Made by a program: the position numbers and the translations under genes. From positions 62,001-126,000 of the forward strand of contig NZ_JYCN01000022.1 in assembly GCF_000876655.1 (NCBI RefSeq): DNA of 64,000 nucleotides, in the 5' to 3' direction. The DNA is from Arthrobacter sp. SPG23 (GTDB taxonomy: Bacteria; Actinomycetota; Actinomycetes; Actinomycetales; Micrococcaceae). Shown here piece by piece: positions 8,094 to 16,905 of the stretch. The first letter of the stretch is position 1. Each line of letters begins with the position of its first letter. The notes under the pieces were generated by a model that was not told the DNA's origin, made no database searches, and saw only the letters and a program-made list of their open reading frames with translations.

Positions 8094-9218
8094 CTAGTTG
8101 GCCAGCCACATCCGCAGCGCCCGCAGGCATTCGCGGATCGCGTCGGCGTCGACGTGTTCGTTGTCCTTGTGCGCCAGCAGGGGATCGCCCGGGCCGAAGT
8201 TCACGGCGGGGATCCCCAGCTCACTGAAACGCGCGACGTCGGTCCAGCCGTATTTGGGTTTCGGCTCCGCGCCAACCGCGGCCACAAAAGACGCGGCAGC
8301 GGGATGGTTCAGTCCCGGCCGGGCGCCGGCGGCGCTGTCCGTCTTAACGACGTCGAACCCGTCGAGGAGCTCCCGTACGTGGGCTTCGGCCTGCTCCGGG
8401 GTCTTGTCCGGAGCAAAGCGGTAGTTGATTTCCACCACGCACCGGTCAGGAATGACGTTCCCGGCGGTGCCTCCGTTGATCTTCACCGCATTGAGGCTTT
8501 CGCGGTAGTCCAGGCCGTCCACATTAATGGTGGCCGGTTCATACGCGGCCAGCCTCGCGAGGACGGGCGCTGCGGCATGGATGGCGTTGCTGCCCATCCA
8601 GGCCCGGGCGGAGTGCGCTGCCTCCCCGACGGTGGTTGCCTCGAAACGCATGGTGCCGTTGCATCCGCCTTCCACTGTGCCGTGCGTCGGCTCCAGCAGG
8701 ATCGCAAAGTCGCCGTTCAGCAGGTCGCCGTGGTTGCGGACCAGCCGCCCGAGCCCGCTCTTGACCGCCTCCACTTCTTCGTGGTCGTAGAACACGAAGG
8801 TGACGTCCTTGCCCGGCTCCGCGCCGCCGTCGAACATTGTTGCCGCCAGCGCCAGCTGCACCGCGACTCCGCCTTTCATGTCCGTGGTGCCGCGGCCGTA
8901 CAGCAGTCCTTCCCCCGGGGCTCCGGACGGCCAGAACGAGGGGACGGTGCCGAGGGCCCCTTCGGTGGTCGGCAGGGGCACGGTATCCAGGTGCCCGGCA
9001 AGGATAACCCGCTCAGCGCGGCCCAGGTCGGTACGGGCAATGATGGAATCGCCGTCGCGGACGACGTCGAGCTGCGGAATCTTCAGCAGGGCATGTTCGA
9101 CGGCGTCGGCCAGTTCCTTCTCGTTGGCCGAGACACTGTTGATGTCGATGAGTGCAGCGGTGAGGAGGGCAACGTCCTGGCGGAGATCCAGGCGGACAGA
9201 GGCGGTTTGAGCAGTCAC
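8094..9218 (-). CDS. dapE: Succinyl-diaminopimelate desuccinylase
   Basis: A 374-aa M20 metallohydrolase that removes succinate from N-succinyl-LL-diaminopimelate, giving LL-DAP for lysine and peptidoglycan. Metal-site motifs are visible: LAGHLDTVPL (about residue 75), GRGTTDMKGGVAVQLALA (about 110), and YDHEEVEAVKSGLGRL with the catalytic glutamate (about 148). The C-terminal GPGDPLLAHKDNEHVD gives the final histidine. The GTG start lies 6 nt behind a TAGACT -10 box, so no ribosome site is expected. dapD is divergent only 50 bp away, and dapC lies 6 kb downstream. Confidence 0.92.
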   Translation of the reverse strand: MTAQTASVRLDLRQDVALLTAALIDINSVSANEKELADAVEHALLKIPQLDVVRDGDSIIARTDLGRAERVILAGHLDTVPLPTTEGALGTVPSFWPSGAPGEGLLYGRGTTDMKGGVAVQLALAATMFDGGAEPGKDVTFVFYDHEEVEAVKSGLGRLVRNHGDLLNGDFAILLEPTHGTVEGGCNGTMRFEATTVGEAAHSARAWMGSNAIHAAAPVLARLAAYEPATINVDGLDYRESLNAVKINGGTAGNVIPDRCVVEINYRFAPDKTPEQAEAHVRELLDGFDVVKTDSAAGARPGLNHPAAASFVAAVGAEPKPKYGWTDVARFSELGIPAVNFGPGDPLLAHKDNEHVDADAIRECLRALRMWLAN

Positions 9219-9224
9219 GATGAC

Positions 9225-9262
9225 AGTCTAGTTCGAGACCTGCTCCCGCCTCTCGATAGACT
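9225..9262. promoter_or_regulatory. Near-symmetric divergent dapE/dapD promoter
   Basis: The 50-bp gap holds AGTCTA-gt-TCGAGA, a 12-nt centre, then TCTCGA-TAGACT. Each arm is the other's reverse complement apart from a 2-nt insertion, and one flanking C/G pair extends the symmetry. Each TAGACT is a -10 box 6 nt before a start codon (dapE GTG at 9218 on minus, dapD ATG at 9269 on plus). The two promoters must overlap and may be controlled by one dimeric protein. Confidence 0.6.
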
Positions 9263-9268
9263 GGGGCC

Positions 9269-10300
9269 ATGACTGAAACCGCTGCTGCTTCCGCCGTGCC
9301 CGCTGACAATTCCGCGTCCGCCGACGCCCGCTCCGCCTATGGCTACGGCGTGGCCACCATTTCCACCCGTAACGGCGAGGCTACGGTGCTGGACGTCTGG
9401 TTCCCCGCGCCGTCCCTTGGAACCGCAGCGGAGAGCCTCCGGAACGTGGAGGGTGCGGATCCCGTGCTGGCCGAGATCGCTGCAGCCGGTGCCGATGCGG
9501 ACCGCGGCACCGAACAGCGCGTTGTTTTCGTCCAGGTGCACCTTGACGAAGCCCCTGCCGACACCGCGGATGCGTACCTCCGCCTGCACCTGCTCTCGCA
9601 CCGTCTGGTCCGGCCCAACACCATTAACCTTGACGGCATCTTCGGCAAGCTCCCCAACGTCGTGTGGACGAATTTCGGTCCGGCTGCCGTTGACGGCTTC
9701 GAAGTGACCAGGGCCAAGCTGCGCAAGCGCGGCGCCGTGACCGTCTACGGCGTGGACAAGTTCCCGCGCATGGTGGACTACGTGGTTCCCGCAGGCGTCC
9801 GGATTGCCGACGCCGACCGCGTCCGGCTGGGAGCGTACCTTGCCGAGGGCACCACCGTGATGCACGAAGGGTTCGTCAACTTCAACGCCGGCACGCTGGG
9901 CACCTCCATGGTTGAAGGACGCATCTCAGCCGGCGTTGTCACCGGCGACGGCACGGATGTTGGCGGCGGCGCCTCGATCATGGGCACGCTGTCCGGCGGC
10001 GGCAAGGAGAAGATCTCCCTCGGCGAACGTGTGCTCCTGGGCGCCAACTCCGGTGTGGGAATCAGCATCGGCGACGACTCGGTGGTGGAGGCCGGCCTGT
10101 ACGTCACAGCCGGAACCCGCGTCCGCGTGATCGGTCCGAAGGACGCCGACGGCGAGGACACCACCCGTGTGGTCAAGGCCGTTGAGCTCTCCGGTGTGCC
10201 CAACCTGCTGTTCCGCCGCAATTCGGCGAGCGGCGCCGTTGAGGTGCTCCCCCGCAAGGGCCAGACCGTGGAACTCAACGAGGCACTCCACGCCAACTGA
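9269..10300 (+). CDS. dapD: Tetrahydrodipicolinate N-succinyltransferase (actinobacterial type)
   Basis: A 343-aa enzyme that succinylates tetrahydrodipicolinate using succinyl-CoA, the committed step of the succinylase DAP branch. The middle ([20 protein letters not shown], then VVWTNFGP) and the left-handed beta-helix ([20 protein letters not shown], then [24 protein letters not shown]) match mycobacterial-type DapD. The first 20 residues are an Ala/Ser-rich extension. The ATG follows a TAGACT box by 6 nt. DapC and DapE, the next enzymes of the route, are encoded within 8 kb. Confidence 0.92.
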   Translation: MTETAAASAVPADNSASADARSAYGYGVATISTRNGEATVLDVWFPAPSLGTAAESLRNVEGADPVLAEIAAAGADADRGTEQRVVFVQVHLDEAPADTADAYLRLHLLSHRLVRPNTINLDGIFGKLPNVVWTNFGPAAVDGFEVTRAKLRKRGAVTVYGVDKFPRMVDYVVPAGVRIADADRVRLGAYLAEGTTVMHEGFVNFNAGTLGTSMVEGRISAGVVTGDGTDVGGGASIMGTLSGGGKEKISLGERVLLGANSGVGISIGDDSVVEAGLYVTAGTRVRVIGPKDADGEDTTRVVKAVELSGVPNLLFRRNSASGAVEVLPRKGQTVELNEALHAN

Positions 10301-10355
10301 TTCCGCCCGCCCGCAGAAGTCGACCGGCCCGTCCAGGGCCTGAGGGAGTAGCCTC

Positions 10356-11207
10356 GTGTCACGGAGACGTGGCCTGCGCCGCCTGCTTGTACTGGGGCTG
10401 GCCCTGGCCCTGATTGCCGGCGGCGTCTACACGGCCGTGGCCTTTATCCAGCGCTCGGAAACGCTCATCGCCGAAAAGTGCACCGCCGCCGTCGGGTCCC
10501 GGAAAGCCGAACTGGCCACCGACCAGGCAGCCAATGCCGCACTGATCACCGCCGTCGCCGTTCGCCGGGGGCTGCCGCCCAGGGCGGCGAGCATCGCGTT
10601 GGCCACTGCCATGCAGGAATCCAAGCTGCGCAACATCGAGCACGGGGACACGGCCGGGCCGGATTCGCGCGGACTGTTCCAGCAGCGCCCCTCGCAAGGC
10701 TGGGGCACCGCGGAACAGGTCATGGACCCGTACTATTCGACCGGGGCCTTCTACGACGCACTGGTGAAGATTCCGGGATATGAGTCGCTGGAAGTCACGG
10801 CCGCCGCGCAGCAGGTCCAGCGCTCGGCCTACCCCGCAGCCTATGCCGAGCATGAGGACATGGGCCGGGCCTTTGCCTCCGCCCTGACCGGCCAGTCGCC
10901 CGCGGCATTGGACTGCACCCTCAAATCGCCCGAGCGCGCCGGGGATGTCCAGGCCGTCCTCGCTGAACTGAACGCGGCTTTCGGGAATGTCCAGGCGTCG
11001 GCGGACGGCAGCACGATCGCGCTCGAGGCGGACGGCAGCGAGGCCTGGGCCGTGGCGCAGTGGGCTGTGGCCAACGCGAAGTCGTTGTCCGTGACGGAGG
11101 TCGGGGTGGAAGGACGCAGCTGGGACCGGGCGTCCCGGAACGGCTGGCAGCCCTCCGCGGCCCAGGCCGGCCAGGTCACGGTCACGGTCGCCGCCGGGAC
11201 TCCCTGA
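10356..11207 (+). CDS. Secreted or membrane-anchored lysozyme-like protein
   Basis: A 283-aa protein with a basic N-terminus (MSRRRGLRRLL) and one membrane helix up to about residue 30. The lysozyme-like region (about 60-180) has ALATAMQESKLRNIEHGD with a candidate catalytic Glu, then SRGLFQQRPSQGWGT, resembling transglycosylase-like folds. The last 80 residues are a separate domain. Close relatives are often labelled 'heavy metal transporter' in databases; nothing here supports that. The GTG start has AGGGAG about 8 nt upstream. A role in peptidoglycan turnover is inferred. Confidence 0.6.
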   Translation: MSRRRGLRRLLVLGLALALIAGGVYTAVAFIQRSETLIAEKCTAAVGSRKAELATDQAANAALITAVAVRRGLPPRAASIALATAMQESKLRNIEHGDTAGPDSRGLFQQRPSQGWGTAEQVMDPYYSTGAFYDALVKIPGYESLEVTAAAQQVQRSAYPAAYAEHEDMGRAFASALTGQSPAALDCTLKSPERAGDVQAVLAELNAAFGNVQASADGSTIALEADGSEAWAVAQWAVANAKSLSVTEVGVEGRSWDRASRNGWQPSAAQAGQVTVTVAAGTP

Positions 11208-11210
11208 CGG

Positions 11211-11822
11211 TCAGACGAGCAGTTCCACCACGGGCTGGACGTAGCTCCGGAACACCTCGGGCTGGGATAGCAGTTCCCTGCTCATGATGATTTTGTCCGG
11301 CTCCAGGTACCAGGCCCGTGGTTCAGTCAGCGGAAGTTCGATGATGGTCAAGTCGAAGTCCCGCGACCCGCGGCCCACTTCCAGCAGGCGGTCCTCCACC
11401 ATGTCGCCCAGGAGTTGCGGTGCGCCGCTGGCCTCCCGTTCGGCTTCCAGCGCCGCGTATTCGGCGCGACGCTCCCGCGCCCACGTCAGGGCTGAACCGA
11501 AATGTGCCTGCAGCACGCGCTGGAGGGCCGGGGAGTTGCCAAAGGCCTCGAAGTCGGGCGGCGTCACGTCGGGAGTCATTTGGGGATGCGCCTTGAGCAG
11601 CTGCTCCCACCAGGCCTCCCATTCAGTCTTCAGCGCGCTGATCCCGCCTACTTCGGACGTGAGGTTGGTGTGGTCCACGGAACGGATTTTGGGTGCCAAA
11701 TGGCAAAGTGCCGGGCGCCCGGCGGAGTTGAGGCCTGCGGCGTCGCGAACATAGAGCGCAATGAGCATGGGACCCGAGGTGTCCATGGTGATTCGCCAGC
11801 CAGGACCGCCTGTTTGGTGCAT
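11211..11822 (-). CDS. Hypothetical protein
   Basis: A 203-aa soluble protein I do not recognise. It begins MHQTGGPGWRITMDTSGPML. It has Trp-rich helical stretches (LKTEWEAWWEQLLKAHPQM) and a conserved-looking C-terminal part (DFDLTIIELPLTEPRAWYLE, then SRELLSQPEVF) that might be a degenerate enzyme or cell-envelope-associated fold. The ATG at 11822 is preferred to one 21 nt further upstream because AAGGGAGG lies between them, 8 nt before 11822. It converges tail-to-tail with the lysozyme-like gene, with only 3 nt between stops. Confidence 0.6.
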   Translation of the reverse strand: MHQTGGPGWRITMDTSGPMLIALYVRDAAGLNSAGRPALCHLAPKIRSVDHTNLTSEVGGISALKTEWEAWWEQLLKAHPQMTPDVTPPDFEAFGNSPALQRVLQAHFGSALTWARERRAEYAALEAEREASGAPQLLGDMVEDRLLEVGRGSRDFDLTIIELPLTEPRAWYLEPDKIIMSRELLSQPEVFRSYVQPVVELLV

Positions 11823-11898
11823 CCGAATGGCCTCCCTTGGCATGTTTACTGTCCCAGTGTATTCCCGATGACTACTGACGTTAATGGCTGGCTGAAGA

Positions 11899-12519
11899 CT
11901 AGCCCAGACTCTGCAGATGCGAGGACAGGACGTCCCTGCACATGTCGGCAGTCATCCATTCCGGCTGCAGCAGGGCGTGCATCGTCAATCCGTCGAGGGT
12001 GGCCAGGAGCCGCTCCGCTTCGGTGACCAGGGCCTGGTGCCCGTCGCCGTCCCCCGGATCCCCGGCCGGCCGGAGTTCCATGATCAGCCACCCCACCAGG
12101 GCGGCCACTGCACGGTGGCTGCGGTCAGCTTCAGCAGCCAGGAACGGCCTGATCCGGGCGGCGTTCTTGAATGCCATCCAGACGCATGCGTCCACCGCCC
12201 GCTCCTCGTCCAGCGGGAGGAACTGGCCCAGCAGGGTTAAGACGCCTTCCCGGTGCCCGGGTGTCCCGGGTTCCTGCTGGCTGAGGTGTCCCCTGGCCTG
12301 GTCCAACCTGGCGGTGATCCTGTCCACCACAACCCCAAAGGAATGGGCCAATAACTCGTCGCTGCTGGCGAAGTAATGGCGGACGGAACCAACTGCCAGT
12401 CCGGCTTCGTCGGCCACCTCACGCAGCGAGGCCCGTTCCAGTCCGTCCGCCGCGATGATCCTGAAAACTGCTTCGACAACTTCCTGGCGCCGGACTGCGG
12501 CATCAACAATTTTGGGCAC
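11899..12519 (-). CDS. TetR-family transcriptional regulator
   Basis: A 206-aa repressor-type regulator. The N-terminal helix-turn-helix (residues 8-54) reads RQEVVEAVFRIIAADGLERA then SLREVADEAGLAVGSVRHYF, close to BetI-like TetR proteins. The C-terminal helical region would bind a ligand. It starts with GTG. It lies divergent from galE, and an inverted repeat GCACA-GT-TGTGC lies just upstream of its start at 12532-12543. The target is probably itself and possibly galE; the ligand is unknown. Confidence 0.8.
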   Translation of the reverse strand: MPKIVDAAVRRQEVVEAVFRIIAADGLERASLREVADEAGLAVGSVRHYFASSDELLAHSFGVVVDRITARLDQARGHLSQQEPGTPGHREGVLTLLGQFLPLDEERAVDACVWMAFKNAARIRPFLAAEADRSHRAVAALVGWLIMELRPAGDPGDGDGHQALVTEAERLLATLDGLTMHALLQPEWMTADMCRDVLSSHLQSLG

Positions 12520-12531
12520 CCCTATTATTTA

Positions 12532-12543
12532 GCACAGTTGTGC
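12532..12543. promoter_or_regulatory. Candidate TetR operator
   Basis: A perfect 5-bp inverted repeat GCACA-GT-TGTGC placed 13 nt upstream of the TetR start, between the divergent TetR and galE genes. Binding is inferred from position only. Confidence 0.35.
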
Positions 12544-12587
12544 CGCCAAGGTGTGGGCAACACGGGCGGAAGCCCTGCGACTTGGGA

Positions 12588-12593
12588 TAGCGT
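12588..12593 (+). promoter_or_regulatory. Leaderless -10 box of galE
   Basis: TAGCGT lies 7 nt before the galE ATG, which has no Shine-Dalgarno sequence. Confidence 0.5.
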
Positions 12594-12600
12594 TGAGTCC

Positions 12601-13614
12601 ATGAGAATTCTGGTTACAGGCGGCACCGGCTACATCGGGTCCCACACTGTTCTGTCCCTGCAGGAAGCCGGCCATGAGGTAGTGGTCATCGACAACCTGG
12701 TCAATTCAAGCGAGGAGTCGCTGCGCCGCGTAGCCGAGCTCAGCGGCAAGGAAACTGTATTCCACAACGTCGACCTCGTGGACGAGCCGGCCGTCGACGC
12801 CGTCTTCGCGCAGGACCGGATCGATGCAGTGATCCACTTCGCCGGGCTCAAGGCCGTGGGCGAATCCGTCCGGGAGCCGCTGAAGTACTACTACAACAAC
12901 CTCGTAGGCACCCTGAACCTCATCCGCGCCATGGACCGGCATGATGTACGCTCCCTGGTGTTCAGCTCCTCCGCCACTGTGTACGGCGAGCACAATCCCA
13001 TCCCCTACGTGGAAAAGATGGAGATCGGCGCCAACAATCCCTACGGCCGGACCAAGGAACAGATCGAGGACATCCTCTCCGACCTCGGTGCCGCGGACAA
13101 CCGCTGGCACATTGCACTCCTGCGGTACTTCAACCCCGTGGGAGCGCACCCCTCCGGCCGGATCGGAGAAGACCCGCAGGGCATTCCCAACAACCTGGTT
13201 CCGTTCATCGCCCAGGTCGCCGTGGGCCGCCGCGAGAAGCTGATGGTCTTCGGTGGCGACTACGACACTCCTGACGGCACCTGCCTGCGTGACTACATCC
13301 ACGTCGTGGACCTTGCCGAGGGCCACGTCGCGGCCCTCAACCATGTGGCTGACCGCGCCGGAGTCTTCCGCTGGAACCTCGGCTCCGGCAAGGGATCTTC
13401 TGTGCTGGAAGTGCTGCGTTCCTTCGAAAAGGCCGTGGGCCACAAGCTCCCCTACGAGATCACCGGCCGCCGGGCGGGAGACCTCCCGGCGTTCTGGGCT
13501 GACGCCACATCGGCACTGGCGGACCTGAGCTGGTCCACCACGAAGACCGTGGACCAGATGTGCGAGGACCACTGGCGCTGGCAAAAGAACAACCCGCTGG
13601 GCTATAACTCCTGA
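12601..13614 (+). CDS. galE: UDP-glucose 4-epimerase
   Basis: A 337-aa short-chain dehydrogenase-fold enzyme interconverting UDP-glucose and UDP-galactose (or the N-acetyl forms) for envelope sugars. NAD-binding VTGGTGYIGSHT is at residues 5-16, the catalytic Ser/Thr strand is VFSSSATVYGE (about 120-130), and the YxxxK pair is in PYGRTKEQ (about 148). Family motifs RYFNPVGAHPSGRIGE and GTCLRDYIHVVDLA follow. The ATG at 12601 starts directly at the Rossmann fold; the longer frame to 12376 crosses the TetR gene. Confidence 0.92.
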   Translation: MRILVTGGTGYIGSHTVLSLQEAGHEVVVIDNLVNSSEESLRRVAELSGKETVFHNVDLVDEPAVDAVFAQDRIDAVIHFAGLKAVGESVREPLKYYYNNLVGTLNLIRAMDRHDVRSLVFSSSATVYGEHNPIPYVEKMEIGANNPYGRTKEQIEDILSDLGAADNRWHIALLRYFNPVGAHPSGRIGEDPQGIPNNLVPFIAQVAVGRREKLMVFGGDYDTPDGTCLRDYIHVVDLAEGHVAALNHVADRAGVFRWNLGSGKGSSVLEVLRSFEKAVGHKLPYEITGRRAGDLPAFWADATSALADLSWSTTKTVDQMCEDHWRWQKNNPLGYNS

Positions 13615-13659
13615 TCTCGACACGCTCGATCCACGGACTCGGTCACGGGTGAGATAACA

Positions 13660-13702
13660 AACGACGCCGGCCGCGCACCTGGGGTGCGCGGCCGGCGTCG
13701 TT
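13660..13702. terminator. Terminator between galE and gltA
   Basis: A perfect 20-bp stem (AACGACGCCGGCCGCGCACC with its complement) and a 3-nt loop, followed on the plus strand by TCTTCTTTAT. It separates convergent genes and can serve both. Confidence 0.92.
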
Positions 13703-13720
13703 CTTCTTTATGCCACCTGG

Positions 13721-15004
13721 CTAGCTGGCCGGGTAGTTGCGCTCCGGCTCTCCTGTGTAGAGCTGGCGCGGACGGCCGATCTTGGTGCTGGGATCGTTGA
13801 TCATTTCGCGCCACTGGGCAATCCAGCCCGGGAGGCGCCCGATCGCGAACAGCACCGTGAACATCTTCTCCGGGAAGCCCATGGCCTTGTAGATCAGGCC
13901 GGTGTAGAAGTCCACGTTCGGGTAGAGCTTGCGCTGGATGAAGTAGTCGTCGCCCAGGGCCTTCTCTTCGAGGCGCATGGCGATGTCCAGCAGTTCGTCG
14001 TTGCCGCCGAGCTTGCCGAGCACTTCGTGTGCCGTGTCCTTGACGATCCTGGCCCGCGGGTCGTAGTTCTTGTAGACGCGGTGCCCGAAGCCCATGAGGC
14101 GGACGCCGTCTTCCTTGTTCTTGACCTTCTCCATGTAGTCCTCGGGCTTGATGCCCTCGGTCTGGATCTGGCGCAGCATCTTGAGCACTGCCTCGTTGGC
14201 GCCGCCGTGGGCAGGGCCGAAGAGCGCGTTGATGCCTGCGGATACGGAGGCGAAGAGGTTGGCGTTTGACGAGCCCACCAGGCGCACAGTCGACGTGGAG
14301 CAGTTCTGCTCGTGGTCCGCGTGCAGGATCAGGAGCAGGTCCAGGGCCTTGACCATGACCGGGTCCAGCTCGTACTGCTCGGCCGGGAGGCCGAAGCTGA
14401 GGCGCAGGAAGTTCTCCACGAGGTTCATGGAGTTGTCCGGGTAGAGCATGGGCTGGCCGATGCTCTTCTTCAGCGCGTACGCCGCGATGACCGGCATCTT
14501 GGCCAGGAGCCGGTACGTGGAGACTTCCACGTGCTCGGCGTTGAACGGGTCCAGGGAGTCCTGGTAGAAGGTGGAGAGTGCCGACACCGCCGAGGACAGC
14601 ACGGGCATCGGGTGCGCGTCGCGCGGGAAGCCGCCGAAGAAGCCCTTCAGCTCTTCATGCAGCAGGGTGTGGCGGCGGATGCGCTGGTCGAAGGCGTCCA
14701 GTTCGGTGGGCGTCGGCAGGTTGCCGTAGATCAGCAGGTAGGAAACTTCCAGGAAGCTGGAGTGCTGGGCCAGCTGCTCGATCGGGTAACCGCGGTACCG
14801 CAGGATCCCGGCATCGCCGTCGATGTAGGTGATGGCCGAAGTGGTGGCCGCGGTGTTCATGAAACCGGGGTCAAAGGCAACGGCGCCTGTCTGCTTCAGC
14901 AGTTTGGAAACGTCGTAGCCTTCGTTTCCTTCTACAACCTTGATGCGCGGGAGTTCGAGTTCGCCGCCCGCGTGGCGCAGGGTTGCGCTGGTGGTCTCAG
15001 TCAT
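13721..15004 (-). CDS. gltA: Citrate synthase
   Basis: A 427-aa type II-like citrate synthase that condenses oxaloacetate and acetyl-CoA in the TCA cycle. FDPGFMNTAATTSAITYIDG and ILRYRGYPIEQLA mark the N-terminal part. The active-site region includes HADHEQNCSTSTVRLVGSS (first His, about residue 245-263), LMGFGHRVYKNYDPRA (second His, about 315) and NVDFYTGLIYKAMGFP (catalytic Asp, about 375). Length is as expected. GAGGAGA lies just upstream of the ATG. The 248-bp upstream gap separates it from dapC. Confidence 0.95.
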   Translation of the reverse strand: MTETTSATLRHAGGELELPRIKVVEGNEGYDVSKLLKQTGAVAFDPGFMNTAATTSAITYIDGDAGILRYRGYPIEQLAQHSSFLEVSYLLIYGNLPTPTELDAFDQRIRRHTLLHEELKGFFGGFPRDAHPMPVLSSAVSALSTFYQDSLDPFNAEHVEVSTYRLLAKMPVIAAYALKKSIGQPMLYPDNSMNLVENFLRLSFGLPAEQYELDPVMVKALDLLLILHADHEQNCSTSTVRLVGSSNANLFASVSAGINALFGPAHGGANEAVLKMLRQIQTEGIKPEDYMEKVKNKEDGVRLMGFGHRVYKNYDPRARIVKDTAHEVLGKLGGNDELLDIAMRLEEKALGDDYFIQRKLYPNVDFYTGLIYKAMGFPEKMFTVLFAIGRLPGWIAQWREMINDPSTKIGRPRQLYTGEPERNYPAS

Positions 15005-15252
15005 GGAGTCTCCTCATGAGGCGCCAGGGCCTCTCTGTAGAAAGCTTGATCCAACCTCCGGTGGAGCCGCCCGAGGAGCCTGCAAGGCAGGGATTCCAAC
15101 GGCCGGGCTGCCTTCTTGTAGAAAGCCACCATTGATAGTCAGTTAAAAAGTACCGCTCCAAGGCAGGCTCGCACTAATCCGATAGTGCCGAAATGCCCCG
15201 AAAACGCCCCCGTTGTGTTGCGTGTCACACCATTGTTACGGACCCGTAGCCG
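15005..15252 (-). promoter_or_regulatory. Upstream region of citrate synthase
   Basis: A 248-bp gap with no ORF. On the plus strand it contains a duplicated GTAGAAAGC motif (15037-15045 and 15118-15126), both following a GGGC(C/T) and pyrimidine stretch. On the minus strand this reads GCTTTCTAC, the second copy being nearer the likely promoter. No promoter could be assigned firmly. Confidence 0.3.
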
Positions 15253-16401
15253 CTACGCCCCGGCGGTCAGCCTCGCCGCCGCAGCGTCGATCCGCTCGTC
15301 CGCGGCCGTCAGTGCCACCCGGATGAAGCCGTTGCCGGCATCGCCGTAGAAGACGCCGGGACCCACTACGATGCCGAGCTCGGCCAGCCTGCCTACGGTG
15401 TCCCAGGTTGCCTCCCCGGCAGTGCACCACAGGTAGAGCCCGGCCTGGGACTCGTGGATTGTCAGTCCGAACGCTTTGAGTGCCGGAACGATCCGTTCCC
15501 GCCGCCCGCGGTAAAGGTCCTTTTGCGCCTGAACGTGGGCGTCGTCCGCCAGTGCCACCCGCATGGCTTCCTGCACCGGGTAGGGAACGATCATGCCGGC
15601 GTGCTTGCGGCTGTTGACCAGGTTGGCCATGATCACCGGATCACCGGCCACGAAGGCAGCACGGTACCCCGCCAGGTTGGACTGCTTGCTCAGCGAATAC
15701 ACTGCGAGCAGGCCGTCGTGGGATGCCCCGGCGACGCGGGGATCCAGGATGCTGGGCACCGGGCTGCCGCCGCGCTGGACGTCCCACTCTCCCCAGCCGA
15801 GCTCCGCGTAGCATTCATCGGAAGCAACCACGGCGCCCACTTCGCGGGCCTGGTCCACGATCCGCTTCAAGGACGCCGCGTCACGGACGCTTCCGGTGGG
15901 GTTGGCAGGCGAGTTGACCCAGACGAGCCGGACGCGCTGCCGTGTCTCCGGATCCAGTTCATCGAGGTCGTCAGCGGCGATCTGTTCAGCGCCGGCGAAG
16001 GTCGCCCCGATGTCGTAGGTGGGGTAGGCAACCGTGGGGCGGACGACGACGTCGCCGGACTTCAGGCCCAGGAGGAACGGCAGCCATGCCACGAGTTCCT
16101 TGGACCCGACGGTGGGCATCACGTCCCGGGGATCAAGGCCGGGAACTCCGCGGCGGCGTGCAAACCAGTCGGCAATGGCTGCCCGTAGCGCTGGCGTGCC
16201 GTGCACTGTGGGGTACCCGGGGGCGTCAGCGGCCCGCTGGAGCGCCTCCTGGATCAGGGCGGGCGTGTGGTCCACCGGGGTGCCGATGGAAAGGTTGACA
16301 GCCCCTCCGGGATGCTCCGCGGCCCTGGCGAGATACGGTGCCATGGCCTCCCACGGGTAGTCGGGCAGGCTGAGGCCGAAGCTGCGTACCGCTGATGTCA
16401 C
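15253..16401 (-). CDS. dapC: Succinyldiaminopimelate transaminase
   Basis: A 382-aa PLP fold-type I aminotransferase that makes N-succinyl-LL-DAP from the keto precursor with glutamate. VNLSIGTPVDHTP opens the domain, WVNSPANPTGSV is the substrate/PLP asparagine motif (about residue 170), and YSLSKQSNLAGYRAAFVAGD holds the PLP lysine (about 238) and C-terminal arginine. It starts with GTG 10 nt after the fdxA stop, so the two form an operon. This linkage with ferredoxin is the usual actinobacterial arrangement and supports DapC over other aminotransferases. Confidence 0.9.
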   Translation of the reverse strand: MTSAVRSFGLSLPDYPWEAMAPYLARAAEHPGGAVNLSIGTPVDHTPALIQEALQRAADAPGYPTVHGTPALRAAIADWFARRRGVPGLDPRDVMPTVGSKELVAWLPFLLGLKSGDVVVRPTVAYPTYDIGATFAGAEQIAADDLDELDPETRQRVRLVWVNSPANPTGSVRDAASLKRIVDQAREVGAVVASDECYAELGWGEWDVQRGGSPVPSILDPRVAGASHDGLLAVYSLSKQSNLAGYRAAFVAGDPVIMANLVNSRKHAGMIVPYPVQEAMRVALADDAHVQAQKDLYRGRRERIVPALKAFGLTIHESQAGLYLWCTAGEATWDTVGRLAELGIVVGPGVFYGDAGNGFIRVALTAADERIDAAAARLTAGA

Positions 16402-16411
16402 GCCAGGCGCC

Positions 16412-16738
16412 TCAGTGATCCTGGTTCTGGGGCGGCAGGGCGGCGATCATGGGGTGGTCGGTGTGGGTGTTGCCCACCTTCGCGGCACCGCCGGGCGATC
16501 CCAGTTCGTCGAAGAATTCAACGTTGGCCTTGTAGTAGTCGGCCCATTCGTCGGGGGTGTCATCCTCGTAGTAGATGGCTTCGACGGGGCAGACCGGTTC
16601 GCACGCGCCGCAGTCGACGCATTCATCCGGGTGGATGTAGAGGGACCGCTCACCCTCGTAGATGCAGTCGACGGGGCATTCCTCGATACATGCCTTGTCC
16701 TTGACATCTACACACGGCTGCGCGATTACGTACGTCAC
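16412..16738 (-). CDS. fdxA: 7Fe ferredoxin
   Basis: A 108-aa soluble electron carrier. The first cluster motif, C-x7-C-x3-CP (residues 9-22), lacks the middle cysteine of a normal 4Fe site and fits a [3Fe-4S] cluster. The second, C-x2-C-x2-C-x3-CP in DECVDCGACEPVCPVEAIYY, fits [4Fe-4S]. The C-terminal extension (DEWADYYKANVEFFDELGSP) is typical of actinobacterial FdxA. It is followed by dapC after 10 nt. Confidence 0.93.
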   Translation of the reverse strand: MTYVIAQPCVDVKDKACIEECPVDCIYEGERSLYIHPDECVDCGACEPVCPVEAIYYEDDTPDEWADYYKANVEFFDELGSPGGAAKVGNTHTDHPMIAALPPQNQDH

Positions 16739-16893
16739 GTCCCTTGCCTCTCCACGTTGGTTCCGGCGTTTGGCCGGATATCATTCCCGGCCTGAGCGCC
16801 GGACTGCTGACTTCTGAGCCTATTATCTACCAGCCTGTTCCCGCGAACCTAGCGCGTCATACAAACCCCCGGCGTCATACTGGCGCAGCGTCC

Positions 16894-16899
16894 TAGTAT
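16894..16899 (+). promoter_or_regulatory. Leaderless -10 box for the SH3-like protein
   Basis: TAGTAT followed by 6 nt and GTG at 16906. A duplicated GCGTCATAC lies just upstream (16854-16862 and 16872-16880, 18 bp apart). Confidence 0.5.
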
Positions 16900-16905
16900 G
16901 AAGTG

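Noticed and set aside
8154-9272. 372-codon frame on the plus strand over dapE
   Set aside because: Antisense to an enzyme with all catalytic motifs; it would also cover the dapD promoter.
10356-11207. Heavy-metal transporter label
   Set aside because: Related proteins carry this label, but the sequence has a single N-terminal membrane helix and a lysozyme-like segment, with no metal-transport motif.
15005-15252. tRNA or small RNA gene upstream of citrate synthase
   Set aside because: No cloverleaf or strong independent hairpin was found; only a short repeated GTAGAAAGC.
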